From Mariniblastus sp. (lineage in GTDB: Bacteria > Planctomycetota > Planctomycetia > Pirellulales > Pirellulaceae), in contig JAQXDZ010000146.1 in assembly GCA_029251085.1 (NCBI GenBank), positions 1-64,000 of the forward strand: a DNA stretch of 64,000 nucleotides, read 5' to 3'. Made by a program: the position numbers and the translations under genes. Below are positions 24,258-33,900 of this stretch, one piece after another (position 1 is the first letter of the stretch; every line of letters starts with the position of its first letter). The notes below the pieces were generated by a model. The model made no database searches. It saw only the letters and a list, made by a program, of their open reading frames with translations, and was not told the origin of the DNA.

Positions 24258-25543
24258 CTTTGGTCTATAAACCTTTTACCTTTGGCTTCGAAACGGGGTA
24301 ACGTTCCTGCTGGAACGCATTCAACTTCAACTCGCAAACCAAGCTGGATTTGTAATTCGGCACGGACTCGTTCCGGGGATTCGAGTTGGTCTTCAATTTC
24401 AATCTTTAATTGATCCATCGACTCTTGTTTAAATGTCGTGAGTCGATATTCAACGATCTCAGGGAAGCCACGTAAAATCTTCTCGACGGAAGTTGGGAAA
24501 ACATTCACACCACGAATGATCATCATATCGTCGGTCCGTCCCAGAACTCCTCCTTGGAGCAGGACAAAGTTGCAGTTCCCGGAAGTATCCCACTGAGGGC
24601 GCACCAGGTCTCCGGTTCGGTAGCGGATCACGGGGCTGCCAATCCGTCCGAGGCAGGTGAGGACTAGCTCAGAGAGTTCGCCTTCGGTCGCGGGTTTCCC
24701 GGTTGCGAGTGAGATGAATTCGGCAGCAAACTCGGCTTCGTTGACGTAGATTCCAGTTCCTTCGGCGTTGGCGTAACCCCACGGGCCAACTTCGCTGGCG
24801 CCGCTATGGTCGATCACGTTGGCATCCCATGACGATTCAATTCGCTGGCGGATGCTGGGGATGGAGCCTCCCGGTTCACCGGCGACGATGATCTTTTTAA
24901 CGGATGAGGAAGTCAAATCAATTTCATTTTGCTGAGCGACTTCAGCCATATGGAGCGCGTAACTGGGAGTGCAAAAAATGATAGTCGCTTCGATTGAGCG
25001 AATCAGTTCAATCCTCGCGATCGTTGATAGAGAGCCAGTGGGAGCGATCATCGCACCTCGCTCCACTGCCGCATCAAAGGCACTCCAGAAACCAATGAAG
25101 GGGCCAAAGCTAAAGGCCATGACGACGCGATCGCTGGAAGCCAGTGCAGCGGAATCGAGGACATACTGCCATGTTTCCATCCACCAGTCCCAGTCGTTGG
25201 CGGTGTCCAGGACAATCAGTGGGCGGCCGCGGGTACCGGAGGTTCGGTGAAAACGGCAGTACTGGTCGAGCGGGAAAGTTAAATTAGCAGCAAAGCCAGC
25301 TTCGTTTTCCGGGTCCAGTAGCTCTTCTTTGTGCGTAAAAGGGAGTTGGTGGAGTTCGTCCATCGAGGTGATGGGGGAATTATTGGCTTGCAGCTTTGAT
25401 TGATAGAAACGGTTACCTGGGAGAATCGCTTCGAGGACTTGGTTCAGGCGTTTCACCTGATAGGTTTTCAATTGACCGCGATCCCAAGATTCTATTGCTC
25501 GTCGTTGGGCCTGCGTTGTTCGGTGATAGTCGATATATGACAT
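24254..25543 (-). CDS. phenylacetate-CoA ligase-like adenylate-forming enzyme
   Basis: 429 residues, adenylate-forming superfamily of the PaaK type. The sequence shows RTSGTRGRPLIV (near 79-90; the Ser/Thr/Gly-rich ATP loop), HSGASEVGPWGY (near 234-245; usual for carboxylate and AMP binding), YRTGDLV (near 304-310) and GRTDDMMIIRGVNVFPTSVE (near 323-342), with the C-terminal domain shortened as in PaaK. It should activate a carboxylic acid as an acyl-adenylate, probably then to CoA. Its four-base overlap with a class V PLP enzyme suggests that an amino or sulfur-containing acid is processed, which is inference. No other phenylacetate catabolism genes are near. Confidence 0.88.
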   Translation of the reverse strand: MSYIDYHRTTQAQRRAIESWDRGQLKTYQVKRLNQVLEAILPGNRFYQSKLQANNSPITSMDELHQLPFTHKEELLDPENEAGFAANLTFPLDQYCRFHRTSGTRGRPLIVLDTANDWDWWMETWQYVLDSAALASSDRVVMAFSFGPFIGFWSAFDAAVERGAMIAPTGSLSTIARIELIRSIEATIIFCTPSYALHMAEVAQQNEIDLTSSSVKKIIVAGEPGGSIPSIRQRIESSWDANVIDHSGASEVGPWGYANAEGTGIYVNEAEFAAEFISLATGKPATEGELSELVLTCLGRIGSPVIRYRTGDLVRPQWDTSGNCNFVLLQGGVLGRTDDMMIIRGVNVFPTSVEKILRGFPEIVEYRLTTFKQESMDQLKIEIEDQLESPERVRAELQIQLGLRVEVECVPAGTLPRFEAKGKRFIDQR

Positions 25544-25727
25544 TCAAAAATGATAAACGCGGCGGCGGTCAGCGTAAATCGGGCGATCTCAAAATGCTGA
25601 TTTTCACGCTTACATAGAATCGGTCAGGTGGCTCAAGTAAAGGAACGAGTTACACTGAGTCGGAATTCCTATAAAATTCTCAGTTCGAGGCACAGCCCCG
25701 GTTTTTCAGACGGTTGATTGGAGAAAT

Positions 25728-26363
25728 ATGCCATTTTACGCGCAACACATTAAAGCGGCCCGACTCCAGCTTCAAAGAAATGACCCCGTGATGAAGCGAA
25801 TCATTAAATTGGTTGGTCCATTTCATGCGAAAACGAAACGAGATCGCTTCGGAACACTTGTCAGCTCCATTGTTTCCCAGCAAATATCGGTGGCCGCTGC
25901 TCGAACCATTAATAACCGTTTGCTGGAAGCGACGAGCGGTTCGATTGCGAGCCCTAAGTTTACGCCCGAAGGAATTTTGAAATTCGATGTGGATGGATTG
26001 CGAGAATTAGGGGTTTCTCGTCAAAAGGCATCGTATGTCTTGGACCTTGCAGGGAAAGTCCATTCTGGAGTTGTTGAGCTTGAAGGCCTACAGCGTGAGT
26101 CTGATGACGAAGTCATTGAAGTCTTGACTCAAGTAAAAGGGATTGGGATCTGGACGGCTCAAATGTTTTTGATGTTTTCGTTGGGGCGGTTAGATATTTT
26201 CCCTTGCGATGACTTGGGAATAAAAAACGCGATCGCCAAGCGCTACGAGCTTGGTGAGCTTCCAAGTAAGTCGAAAATGTTGGAAATTTCTACTCCTTGG
26301 CGGCCGTACTCGACCGTAGCCTGTTGGTATTTATGGCAGAGTCTAGATTTGGAAGACGATTGA
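25728..26363 (+). CDS. alkA: DNA-3-methyladenine glycosylase II
   Basis: 211 residues, a HhH-GPD base-excision glycosylase. The helix-hairpin-helix is VKGIGIWTAQMFLMF (136-150) and the catalytic Asp162 sits in FPCDDLGIKNA. SSIVSQQISVAAARTI (46-61) is the conserved helix at the base-flipping pocket. The short length corresponds to the yeast MAG1-like form without the N-terminal domain of E. coli AlkA. It removes alkylated purines from DNA. Weak Shine-Dalgarno (GGAG, 25720-25723) before ATG 25728. Single gene. Confidence 0.92.
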   Translation: MPFYAQHIKAARLQLQRNDPVMKRIIKLVGPFHAKTKRDRFGTLVSSIVSQQISVAAARTINNRLLEATSGSIASPKFTPEGILKFDVDGLRELGVSRQKASYVLDLAGKVHSGVVELEGLQRESDDEVIEVLTQVKGIGIWTAQMFLMFSLGRLDIFPCDDLGIKNAIAKRYELGELPSKSKMLEISTPWRPYSTVACWYLWQSLDLEDD

Positions 26364-26746
26364 TTTTTCAGGGAGTTGGCGTCGCTGGGCAGTATTTAGG
26401 GGGTTCGTGCGGGTCGTTTGCGTCCGTTTCGGAGGGGTGAAAAAACCAGCTGGATGGCTGGGGGGTGTGGGAAGATGGAGTGTTTTGGGGGCAAAGAAAG
26501 GAGCCAACGCTCAGTTTTCTGATGCTTGGGGAGGTTTTTTGCCAAAGAAAGAACCAAAACACTAAAAACTGACTGCCTGGGCCAAAACTGCCGAGTTGAA
26601 GATGTTTCAGTGCTAATAATCAATTTTCACGGGGAAAAGCGTTGATTTGGTCGCTTGTTTACAGGATCCGATTGAAGCTAGGCTCACCTTCGAGGCGATA
26701 AATTGGTGTGACCTAGGAAAATAACGAATTACAGCCAGATTGGCCC
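26364..26746. other. spacer with an inverted repeat, no convincing gene
   Basis: Between alkA and rpmJ. Short frames on the minus strand (64-75 codons) overlap each other and a pair of inverted arms at 26478-26563, and look like translated repeat, not genes. The remaining bases hold no clear signal until the rpmJ promoter. Confidence 0.5.
26478..26563. repeat. 86-bp element with inverted ends and internal direct repeats
   Basis: AGTGTTTTGG (26478-26487) and CCAAAACACT (26554-26563) are perfect 10-bp inverted ends. Inside, GGCAAAGAAAGGAGCCAA and GCCAAAGAAAGAACCAAA form imperfect direct repeats next to the two ends. On the minus strand it begins with GGTTCTTTCTTTGGC-type sequence. The structure suggests a small dispersed element or remnant; there is no transposase. 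Confidence 0.5.
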
Positions 26747-26776
26747 TTGTGATAATTGCCACTAAATTCCTATACT
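26747..26776 (+). promoter_or_regulatory. sigma-70-like promoter of the ribosomal cluster
   Basis: TTGTGA (26747-26752) and TATACT (26771-26776) with an 18-bp spacer, 43 bases before the rpmJ start. This is the clearest housekeeping promoter seen in the window. Confidence 0.6.
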
Positions 26777-26818
26777 GGTGGGCTTTAAACAAGATGAATA
26801 AGAGCGAGTAGAACTTCG

Positions 26819-26932
26819 ATGAAAGTCCGCGCTAGCGTTAAGCGAATTTGCGAGAATTGTAAGGTTGTTCGGCGTAAAGGCCGAGTATACGTAATCTGCA
26901 CTAACCCACGCCATAAACAGCGTCAGGGTTAG
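26819..26932 (+). CDS. rpmJ: 50S ribosomal protein L36
   Basis: 37 residues beginning [17 protein letters not shown]. This is the zinc-binding form of L36: Cys11, Cys14, Cys27 and His32 match the Cys-x-x-Cys ... Cys ... His ribbon. L36 is the smallest protein of the large subunit and binds 23S rRNA. It is too short for many gene finders. It is preceded by a promoter at 26747-26776 and followed 267 bases later by rpsM, the usual order in the alpha operon. Confidence 0.96.
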   Translation: MKVRASVKRICENCKVVRRKGRVYVICTNPRHKQRQG

Positions 26933-27199
26933 ATTTTTGCAATGCAATCAAATGGTTGGTTGTAAGAGCAATGAGGGTTTCAATGGATGGAACTCTTACT
27001 TATGGATTGAAAATTTAGCCTTAATTGCGCCCGGATGGGTCGTAAACGGGTAAGGATCGTTCGGAAGAGAATTTCCGATCGACAAAGTGAGTCGCCGCAA
27101 AATGTTGTGGTGCTCAACTAAGCGAACAAAAGACAGTAGAATTTATTAAATCGAACATTTATGTAGTCGACCTGCGTTCAGGTCCGTTGGAGAAATCGT
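26933..27199 (+). promoter_or_regulatory. rpmJ-rpsM spacer with hairpin before the rpsM start
   Basis: 267 bases without a gene. GACCTG CGTT CAGGTC (27169-27184) is a perfect 6-bp hairpin with a four-base loop, ending just before the TTGGAG ribosome binding site of rpsM. It could be a translational control element for the ribosomal operon, but it matches no leader that I recognise. Confidence 0.4.
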
Positions 27200-27583
27200 A
27201 TGCCGCGTTTGTTGGGTGTTGACATTCCGAATGACAGAAAAGCTGTTATTTCGCTTACCTATTTGTACGGTGTTGGCAATCAGACTGCTCGTGACTTATG
27301 TCACAAAGCAGGAATTGATCAGGATAAACGTGCGCGTGATTTAACCGATGAAGAAATCGGTCGAATCGCAACGATCCTCGAGCGTGATTACACGGTTGAG
27401 GGTCCCCTGCGGCGTCTCGTTCAACAAAACATTGGTCGACTCCGTGACATTCGATGTTACCGGGGTATTCGCCACCGAGTTGGATTGCCAGTTCGTGGTC
27501 AACGCACCAAGACGAATGCTCGGACGAGAAAAGGTCCTAAGAAGACGGTTGCTGGAAAGAAGGGCGTCAAGGATCTCAAGTAA
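27200..27583 (+). CDS. rpsM: 30S ribosomal protein S13
   Basis: 127 residues. The N-terminus [23 protein letters not shown] and the C-terminus with [22 protein letters not shown] (read in parts) are diagnostic of S13, ending in a Lys-rich tail that lies near the ribosomal P and A sites. Good ribosome binding site TTGGAG nine bases before ATG 27200. Next gene rpsK. Confidence 0.97.
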   Translation: MPRLLGVDIPNDRKAVISLTYLYGVGNQTARDLCHKAGIDQDKRARDLTDEEIGRIATILERDYTVEGPLRRLVQQNIGRLRDIRCYRGIRHRVGLPVRGQRTKTNARTRKGPKKTVAGKKGVKDLK

Positions 27584-27716
27584 TCCTTGGTGTTTGTTGA
27601 TTGACCTCGAGCCGTGGCGCCGTGGTTTGATCGCGACCTGCAAGTTCAACATAAAGAAAAATTCAACACAGTAAATCGCGTCAGTTGGCGCGGCATGAAA
27701 GCGGAGAAAGCAAGCA

Positions 27717-28097
27717 GTGGCAAAGACAAAAAAACGTCGAGTTCGCCGTAACGTTACTTACGGTATTGCTCACATTCAGGCGACATTCAACAACACGACC
27801 GTGACCATTACTGACACCAAAGGGGAAACGCTTTGCTGGGCCAGTGCTGGAACGTGTGGTTTCAAGGGTAGTCGCAAGAGTACTCCATTTGCTGGGCAGA
27901 GTGCTGCTCAGCAGGCAGCTGACAAAGCCCTAAAATTTGGGGTCAAGGAAGTTGATGTCCGCGTTAAGGGGCCTGGAAGCGGGCGAGAAAGTGCGATCAC
28001 AGCGTTGCAAGCTGCTGGTTTGAACATCAAGTCGATTGAGGACTGCACTCCAATTCCTCACAACGGTTGCCGTCCACGGAAGAAGAGACGCGTATAG
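27717..28097 (+). CDS. rpsK: 30S ribosomal protein S11
   Basis: 126 residues beginning with a GTG (27717), preceded by GGAG at 27703-27706. Diagnostic stretches: [18 protein letters not shown] (near 16-33), [14 protein letters not shown] (near 46-59) and the C-terminal [19 protein letters not shown]11 lies on the platform of the small subunit. In most bacteria rpsD would follow, but here rpoA comes next. Confidence 0.97.
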   Translation: MAKTKKRRVRRNVTYGIAHIQATFNNTTVTITDTKGETLCWASAGTCGFKGSRKSTPFAGQSAAQQAADKALKFGVKEVDVRVKGPGSGRESAITALQAAGLNIKSIEDCTPIPHNGCRPRKKRRV

Positions 28098-28230
28098 TCT
28101 GGTCGATTTCGCTGGCGTGGTTAGCCTGCGAATGCCTCGGGTTAGATGTTGCTCAATGGGCGAACACTGGGCCGAGGCAGACAAACTTTCAGCATATTCA
28201 ATTCACAGAAATTACAATCTCGAATACGAG

Positions 28231-28264
28231 TGATTCAAGACTGACCTTGATTCAAGATTGACCT
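28231..28264. repeat. 17-bp tandem duplication before rpoA
   Basis: TGATTCAAGACTGACCT (28231-28247) is followed by TGATTCAAGATTGACCT (28248-28264), one mismatch. It ends six bases before the GGAG of the rpoA ribosome binding site. Confidence 0.9.
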
Positions 28265-28280
28265 TTAACGGAGATCCTCA

Positions 28281-29270
28281 ATGCACGTTCGTTGGCGCGG
28301 TTTGGAATTACCAAGCGTTGTAGATTGCGATCGTAAGACTCTTACAAACACTTACGGAAAGTTCATGGCTGAACCTTTCGAGCGGGGATTTGGAACGACG
28401 ATCGGTAACAGTCTTCGCCGCGTATTGCTTTCGAGCCTCGAAGGCAGTGCGATTACACAATTGAAAATTCGGGGTGCGAACCATGAGTTTTCCTCGATTC
28501 CCGGCGTTCTCGAGGACGTTACGGACATCGTGTTGAATGTTAAATCGTTGATTGTCAAAAATCATACCGATCAGATGAAAGTCATCACGATCGAGAAGAG
28601 CACAGCTGGCCCAATCACCGGTGCTGATATCCAGACCGGTGGTGATGTTGAAATTATCAACTTTGATCACACTTTGGTGACTCTCACAGATGATGTTCCG
28701 TTTATGATGGAGATGGTCGTTGAGAATGGTCGTGGTTATGTTCCAGCGACGGAGCACAGCGGTCGGGATCACGAAGTCGGGATTATTCCAATCGATGCGG
28801 TTTACAGTCCAGTGACTCGCGTTCGCTACGATGTTGAAGAAACTCGTGTTGGTCAGAAAACCAACTACGATAAGTTGACATTGGAAGTTTGGACCAACGG
28901 ATCGATTCATCCTGAGATGGCTGTTGTTGAGGCGGCAAAGATTACGCGTAAGCACCTTAATCCGTTTGTTCAGTATTCGGAATTGGGAGCCCAAGTTCAT
29001 TCGCAGCCACGCAGCAAGGGTGGTATTGATGCGGCTTTGGAAGCAAAGTTGAACATGCCAATTTCAGAACTTCGTTTTTCAGTTCGAGCCAGTAACTGTC
29101 TTGAGTATGCCGGGATCGGCGTAGTGCGAGATTTGGTTCAGCGAAACGAAGACCAGTTGATGGAAATACGGAATTTTGGTGAGACAACGCTGGTGGAAGT
29201 CCGGCAGTTGTTGAGTGAGTTGGGGCTTCATTTAGGAATGAAAGTTCCTCCTGCACCACAGATTTCATAG
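28281..29270 (+). CDS. rpoA: DNA-directed RNA polymerase subunit alpha
   Basis: 329 residues, the usual length. The N-terminal assembly domain shows [30 protein letters not shown] (read as residues 31-60), and the C-terminal domain shows [19 protein letters not shown] (near 260-278) and [19 protein letters not shown], which bind UP elements and activators. Ribosome binding site GGAG at 28270-28273. It lies between rpsK and rplQ in the alpha operon. Confidence 0.97.
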   Translation: MHVRWRGLELPSVVDCDRKTLTNTYGKFMAEPFERGFGTTIGNSLRRVLLSSLEGSAITQLKIRGANHEFSSIPGVLEDVTDIVLNVKSLIVKNHTDQMKVITIEKSTAGPITGADIQTGGDVEIINFDHTLVTLTDDVPFMMEMVVENGRGYVPATEHSGRDHEVGIIPIDAVYSPVTRVRYDVEETRVGQKTNYDKLTLEVWTNGSIHPEMAVVEAAKITRKHLNPFVQYSELGAQVHSQPRSKGGIDAALEAKLNMPISELRFSVRASNCLEYAGIGVVRDLVQRNEDQLMEIRNFGETTLVEVRQLLSELGLHLGMKVPPAPQIS

Positions 29271-29390
29271 ACGATAACTCAAACGGCTTGTCGCATTTTG
29301 ACAGGTCACGTTTAGAGCTAGAGCATAGATTGAGTCTCTGGCTGAAAAGCAATAATAGAACAATTTGACAACAGACCTTTTGGTGTACCA

Positions 29391-30095
29391 ATGAGACATA
29401 AGAAAAAGGGAAGACGCTTGGGGCGATCTTCCAGTCATCGCAAAGCAATGCTTCGAAACCTCGCGACTGGCTTGTTTTTAACCGAACGAGACGAGTCGTA
29501 TTACGAAGGTTTGACCATGGCTGATGGTAAATCCGTTGTGAATCCTCCGCGTTTTAAGGGGCGAGTCGTAACGACAATCCAAAAGGCGAAAGAGGTTAAA
29601 CCGCTCGTTGAGAAGTGCATCACAATTGCTAAGAATTCGATTCCTCACGAAGAGGCAGCCGAAGAATTTGCAACGGATGCCGAACGAAATACGGAAGCCT
29701 GGAAGCAGTGGCGCGAGAGCGAGAAATGGCAAAAATGGGTTACTGCAATGGCTCCAGCGGTTACCGCTCGGCGTCGTGTATTTGCAATGCTGCGTGACAA
29801 AGAAGCAGTTGAGATCCTGTTCGATGACGTCGCCCATCGCTTCGTCGATCGCCCCGGTGGTTACACACGGGTTCTTCGGTTGGCGGAACCACGGTTGGGT
29901 GATGCTGGAATTCAGGCGATTCTTGAGTTCGTAGGCGTCCACGATCGCGTTTCTCAGGTCAGTCAAAAGCCAGCTTTTGTTGATGACGACGGTGAAGTCG
30001 AAGACGACACAGCGGCTGAAACCGAGGCACCGGCCGACGAAGAAGCCGTTGCCGAAGGTGGTGAAGCTGAATCGACAACCAGCGAAGAAGAGTAA
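29391..30095 (+). CDS. rplQ: 50S ribosomal protein L17 with long acidic C-terminal extension
   Basis: 234 residues, against about 120-130 in most bacteria. The N-terminus MRHKKKGRRLGRSSSHRKAMLRNL is typical L17. A segment absent from E. coli L17 (about 90-120, with EAWKQWRESEKWQKW) is inserted before ARRRVFAMLRDKEAVEILF, and the family C-terminus GGYTRVLRLAEPRLGDAGIQAILEFV is followed by a highly acidic, Glu/Ala/Thr-rich tail (about 197-234). The tail is likely disordered. Last gene of the alpha operon; a strong terminator starts 18 bases after the stop. Confidence 0.96.
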   Translation: MRHKKKGRRLGRSSSHRKAMLRNLATGLFLTERDESYYEGLTMADGKSVVNPPRFKGRVVTTIQKAKEVKPLVEKCITIAKNSIPHEEAAEEFATDAERNTEAWKQWRESEKWQKWVTAMAPAVTARRRVFAMLRDKEAVEILFDDVAHRFVDRPGGYTRVLRLAEPRLGDAGIQAILEFVGVHDRVSQVSQKPAFVDDDGEVEDDTAAETEAPADEEAVAEGGEAESTTSEEE

Positions 30096-30112
30096 AATAC
30101 GATTACAAATTT

Positions 30113-30147
30113 AAAGCCCGCTGTTTAGATCACAGCGGGCTTTTTTT
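30113..30147 (+). terminator. rho-independent terminator of the ribosomal/rpoA cluster
   Basis: AAAGCCCGCTGT (30113-30124) pairs perfectly with ACAGCGGGCTTT (30132-30143), loop of seven bases, followed by further T (to 30147). Confidence 0.93.
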
Positions 30148-30158
30148 ATGTCCGTCGC

Positions 30159-30190
30159 AAAGGTGCTGCTGCTCAAAGGTGCTGCTGCTC
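30159..30190. repeat. 16-bp exact tandem duplication
   Basis: AAAGGTGCTGCTGCTC occurs at 30159-30174 and again at 30175-30190 without change, directly after the rplQ terminator. Confidence 0.93.
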
Positions 30191-30202
30191 GCATAGATCT
30201 AT

Positions 30203-30697
30203 TCAGTGGTCAATTTCACAGGCAAATTTTAAGCTTGATGCGTAATCAGCAGCATTAAGAGACTTGGCGAATTCAAATCCTGAAGCCGAAAGAGAAAAGT
30301 CTCGCTGGAGGTGATGAAGGACCAGTCCGTGTTGGCAGAGTTGGCGAAAACCTTCTAAGAACTTGACCGTCTGCTCGGGATTCTCTTTTTGGAGAAAAAG
30401 CAGGCGCTTCTCAAGCTCGGATTCTACGCATACCGCGAGGAAGCGTTCTGCCGAGTTGAATGAATCTTTGTTCGCGCGGATGTCGATAGTGCCGCGATTG
30501 GCAGCGGCGGTAAGAATCGTCTTGGCTTCGATAGAAAGCTCTTGGTTAAGATCACTCTCTGCTTCTGGAGCACTGAGTGGGGAAGCAAGTCGTTGCCTGC
30601 ACAATTCAGAAAAACCAATAATTGTGGGTGCTCCAAATGCGAGATCTTCCCATGAAGTGGCTGAGGTGTTGGAAGTGTTGAGGTTGCGAAAGAGCAT
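30203..30697 (-). CDS. hypothetical protein
   Basis: 164 residues, not recognised. It is soluble, without a signal peptide or membrane segment. It opens MLFRNLNTS, has a mixed helical composition and a middle with AANRGTIDIRANKDSFNSAERFLAVCVESELEKRLLF (about 68-104, read in parts), and ends near HLQRDFSLSASGFEFAKSLN. The length and balanced composition, and its place between two terminated units, make it a believable gene. It lies on the minus strand, convergent with rplQ and divergent from the giant protein gene. The minus-strand ATG at 30697 has an AACTCA leader and no Shine-Dalgarno sequence. Confidence 0.65.
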   Translation of the reverse strand: MLFRNLNTSNTSATSWEDLAFGAPTIIGFSELCRQRLASPLSAPEAESDLNQELSIEAKTILTAAANRGTIDIRANKDSFNSAERFLAVCVESELEKRLLFLQKENPEQTVKFLEGFRQLCQHGLVLHHLQRDFSLSASGFEFAKSLNAADYASSLKFACEIDH

Positions 30698-30956
30698 TGA
30701 GTTCTCATTTGCTGGCTAGGTTGAGCGGTGTTCGCTTTGCTTTTTACGGCGATTTAACGGTTTTAGATGAAAAACCAACAAATATCCTAACAAAATTGAG
30801 ATTCGTGCGTGAAACTCAGAGTCAAAAGTTGAATTGATCGTTGGAGGGTCTAGGATTCCTAACGGTCTGCAATTTTTGTGCATATAAGTAGGTAGGGTCT
30901 AGAGGTGTGTCATGGACCTTATGTCAGGTTGCAACTGACGAATTTTAAAGAATCAA

Positions 30957-33900
30957 ATGTGGGAGTTCAGCATGCTGCGATGGTCAACTAATAGCGTTTT
31001 GGTTTTGTCCGTATTCATCGGCTTCCTACAGTTGTCAGACGGAAAGCAAGTGTCCGGTCAGGAGATAGGGGTTCTTGAAGAGTTCGTACTTTCTTCAGAT
31101 CGTGAATCTGTCCTGAAAAAAATGGTGCCGGGTACAAGTGATTATTATTATTTCCACGCACTTCATTATCAAAACCTTGAGCAGTACGAGAAGGTTGATG
31201 AGATTCTCGATAGATGGAGGAAGCGTCTTGGTGAGCAGCAGAATTACCGAGTTATCCGCAATCGCCAAGCTCTGTTGAGATACAACAGTAACCCCAAAGA
31301 GACGCTAGATTTTCTAATCAAAGAATTGAATCTTTATTTTGCACACCGGCAAAGATTACCGCAGGCCGCACGAAATTTCCCGACCGAGTTTGATCAAAAA
31401 TTAATCTCCAATGATCGTTTGATTCAGGCGGCGTTGAAGTCATCTAAATTGACTGGCGGATTTACAGAGCGAGGCTTGAGGTTGCTGTCTCCAAGTCAAT
31501 TGGACGCAGCCAAGCGGCGAGATTTACTAAAGCGTTTACAGTATCCAGATTTTCCAAATTTAGTTGAGTTGATTGCAGCGGATTTGACTGAACCGTACAG
31601 CAAAGGTTTTGGCTCAATGCGCATCCACCAGGCGATGACGTTGGAGCAGATGGATGAACTTTCCAAGCTGTATCCAAAGTCGAAAACAATCGATCGTTAT
31701 GTTGATATCTATTTGAAAAAGCTCTACCCGTCTGAAGATGTGGATTGGACGACAAATCAGTTAGAGCATCGGAAGTATTTGGAGCGGTTGAGAAGTTTTG
31801 TAACTCCCCTCAATGCAAATTTTAACTCGCTTAAAGCTTGTGTGTTGTATCGTCTGCTCGAACTCGATCGAAGCGAGGGGGCATACGACTTGGACTTGTT
31901 TGTGGAATACCTCAAGCTTCCCAAGAGTGTTGTTTATATTAATCCCGTGCTCTTAAAAAATAAGAAAAGCCAGACCATCGCAAATTTGCAAGCCAACTAC
32001 TCTGATCGGATGATGTTACCACCTGTAATGGATGATCAACTTTTGGTTAAGGATTACTTGCATCATTTTCTGCGTGATGCAGATGGAGTTTCGAAGTTTA
32101 CCCCCTACGTGCGAGAGACGTACCTTGGAAAGCAATTTGCCATGGTAAAAATTCTCAATGGAATTGGAGATGCGGAGCAGTGGGCGTCTAAACTATCGCC
32201 AGACCAGTACAAGCAGATTCTCGAACGCGTTGATATTGAGTTTGCCGCGGAGAATAAAGCACACTTTTCTGTGAATGACGATGTTTCGTTGACGTTGAAT
32301 TTAAAAAATGTTCCGAAGTTGATCGTGAAAATTTTTGAAATTAACACGGGGAACTACTACCGGACGAATGGAAAGGAAGTAGATACTGATATTAACCTTG
32401 ATGGCTTAGTGCCAAATTATGAGGAGACCTTTTCCTATCAATCTCCGCCAGCAATTCGTCAAAGACATGAATTTAAGTTTCCCCAAATGCAGAAGCGGGG
32501 TGTCTATGTTGTTGATTTTATTGCTCAGGGAAAAAGTAGTCGGGCTTTGGTCCGCAAAGGGCGGTTGCATTTCTCGGCTTCGGTGACCCCTTTGGGGCAG
32601 CAATTCACAGTCATGGATGAGGCTGGCGATGTTGTGAAAGATGCTGATTTGTGGGTGGATGGTTCAGTTTATGAGCACGACGATCAAGGAAAAATCACGC
32701 TCCCTTTTTCAACCCAACCGGGTACCGTAACGGCAGTGGTGACCCAGGGAGATTTCAGTTCTCTCAGGACTATTAACCACGTTGGCGAAAACTATCAATT
32801 TGAAGCAGGGATTTATTTAGATCGAGAAAGTTTGACACGAAGCAATAAAGCCAAGGTGTTAATCCGCCCGTCGCTGAGGATTGTGGGTGGAAACCCTGTG
32901 CCCGTCGCCATGCTCGAATCGCCAAAGTTAGTCGTCACCGCCACAGATCTTGACGGGATTGCCACCAAGAAAGTGATTGACGGTTTCAAGCTTAGCGAGA
33001 CAGTGGAAACGATTTGTGAGTTTGTTGTTCCGCCACGTTTGAGTTCCGTTTCACTTCAGCTTTCTGCGGATCTAAAAGTCGTTAGCCAGAATAAGACGCG
33101 GCGAATGTCAGCTATGCGGAATTATCAGTTTAATGGAATCGATAAATCAGACACGATCGAGGATGTCCATTTGTTGCCAACAAAGGCTGGGTATTTTTTG
33201 GAGATTCTCGGGAAAAATGGGGAGCGTCGCCCCGGCCAAACAGTGCGAGTCAAGGTGTTGAAAAGCGAGTTTAAGAATCCGGTAATGGCAGATCTTCAAT
33301 CTGGTGCTGACGGTTTAGTCGGGCTGGGGTCGCTTGACGGGGTAGTTGAGATTGCGGTTGAGAATCGGGCTGAGAATAAGAAAAAAACATGGACTCTTGC
33401 GACTCAAGATCAGACTTATGTTCGGACAATGCATGTGCAGGCAGGGGATGAGGTTGAAGTGCCAGCCCCTGCCGAAGTTGCAAAAGCGGATCGAAAATAT
33501 ATCTCGCTAATGGAGATTCGGCACAATTCTTTTGTGAAGGATTATTTTGAATTGGTGAAAGTTAAGGACGGTCTAGTCCAGATCGCTGATTTGCCGCGAG
33601 GTGATTACGAATTGCGATTAACTTACCCCCGTCAGCGTGCTGGGCAGAGAAATCAGACAATAAAGATTCGCGTCGTAGAGGGCGTCGGGGCTGGAGATAT
33701 GATCGTTGGTGAAAGACGTCATTTGGAGACGCGCACCTCCCCTGCCCTTCAGATTTCGAGGATAAGTTCGAATGAGGAGAAGATTCGAATTCAGTTGGAA
33801 AATGCGGATAAGTACACAAGAGTTCATGTGTTTGTTAATCGGTATCAAGCTGCCTTCAATGCATTTGACGAGTTTTCAAAAGTTCGCGACATGGAACCCT

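Noticed and set aside
26368-26623. Two overlapping minus-strand frames in the alkA-rpmJ spacer
   Set aside because: They run through the inverted repeat at 26478-26563 in two frames and look like translated repeat.
28308-29000. Open frame of 230 codons on the minus strand opposite rpoA
   Set aside because: It lies wholly inside rpoA, which is certain, and its product has no recognisable pattern. Long antisense frames are expected opposite conserved genes with this codon use.
28957-29448. Minus-strand frame of 163 codons over the end of rpoA and the start of rplQ
   Set aside because: It overlaps two certain genes, has no ribosome binding site and no recognisable product.
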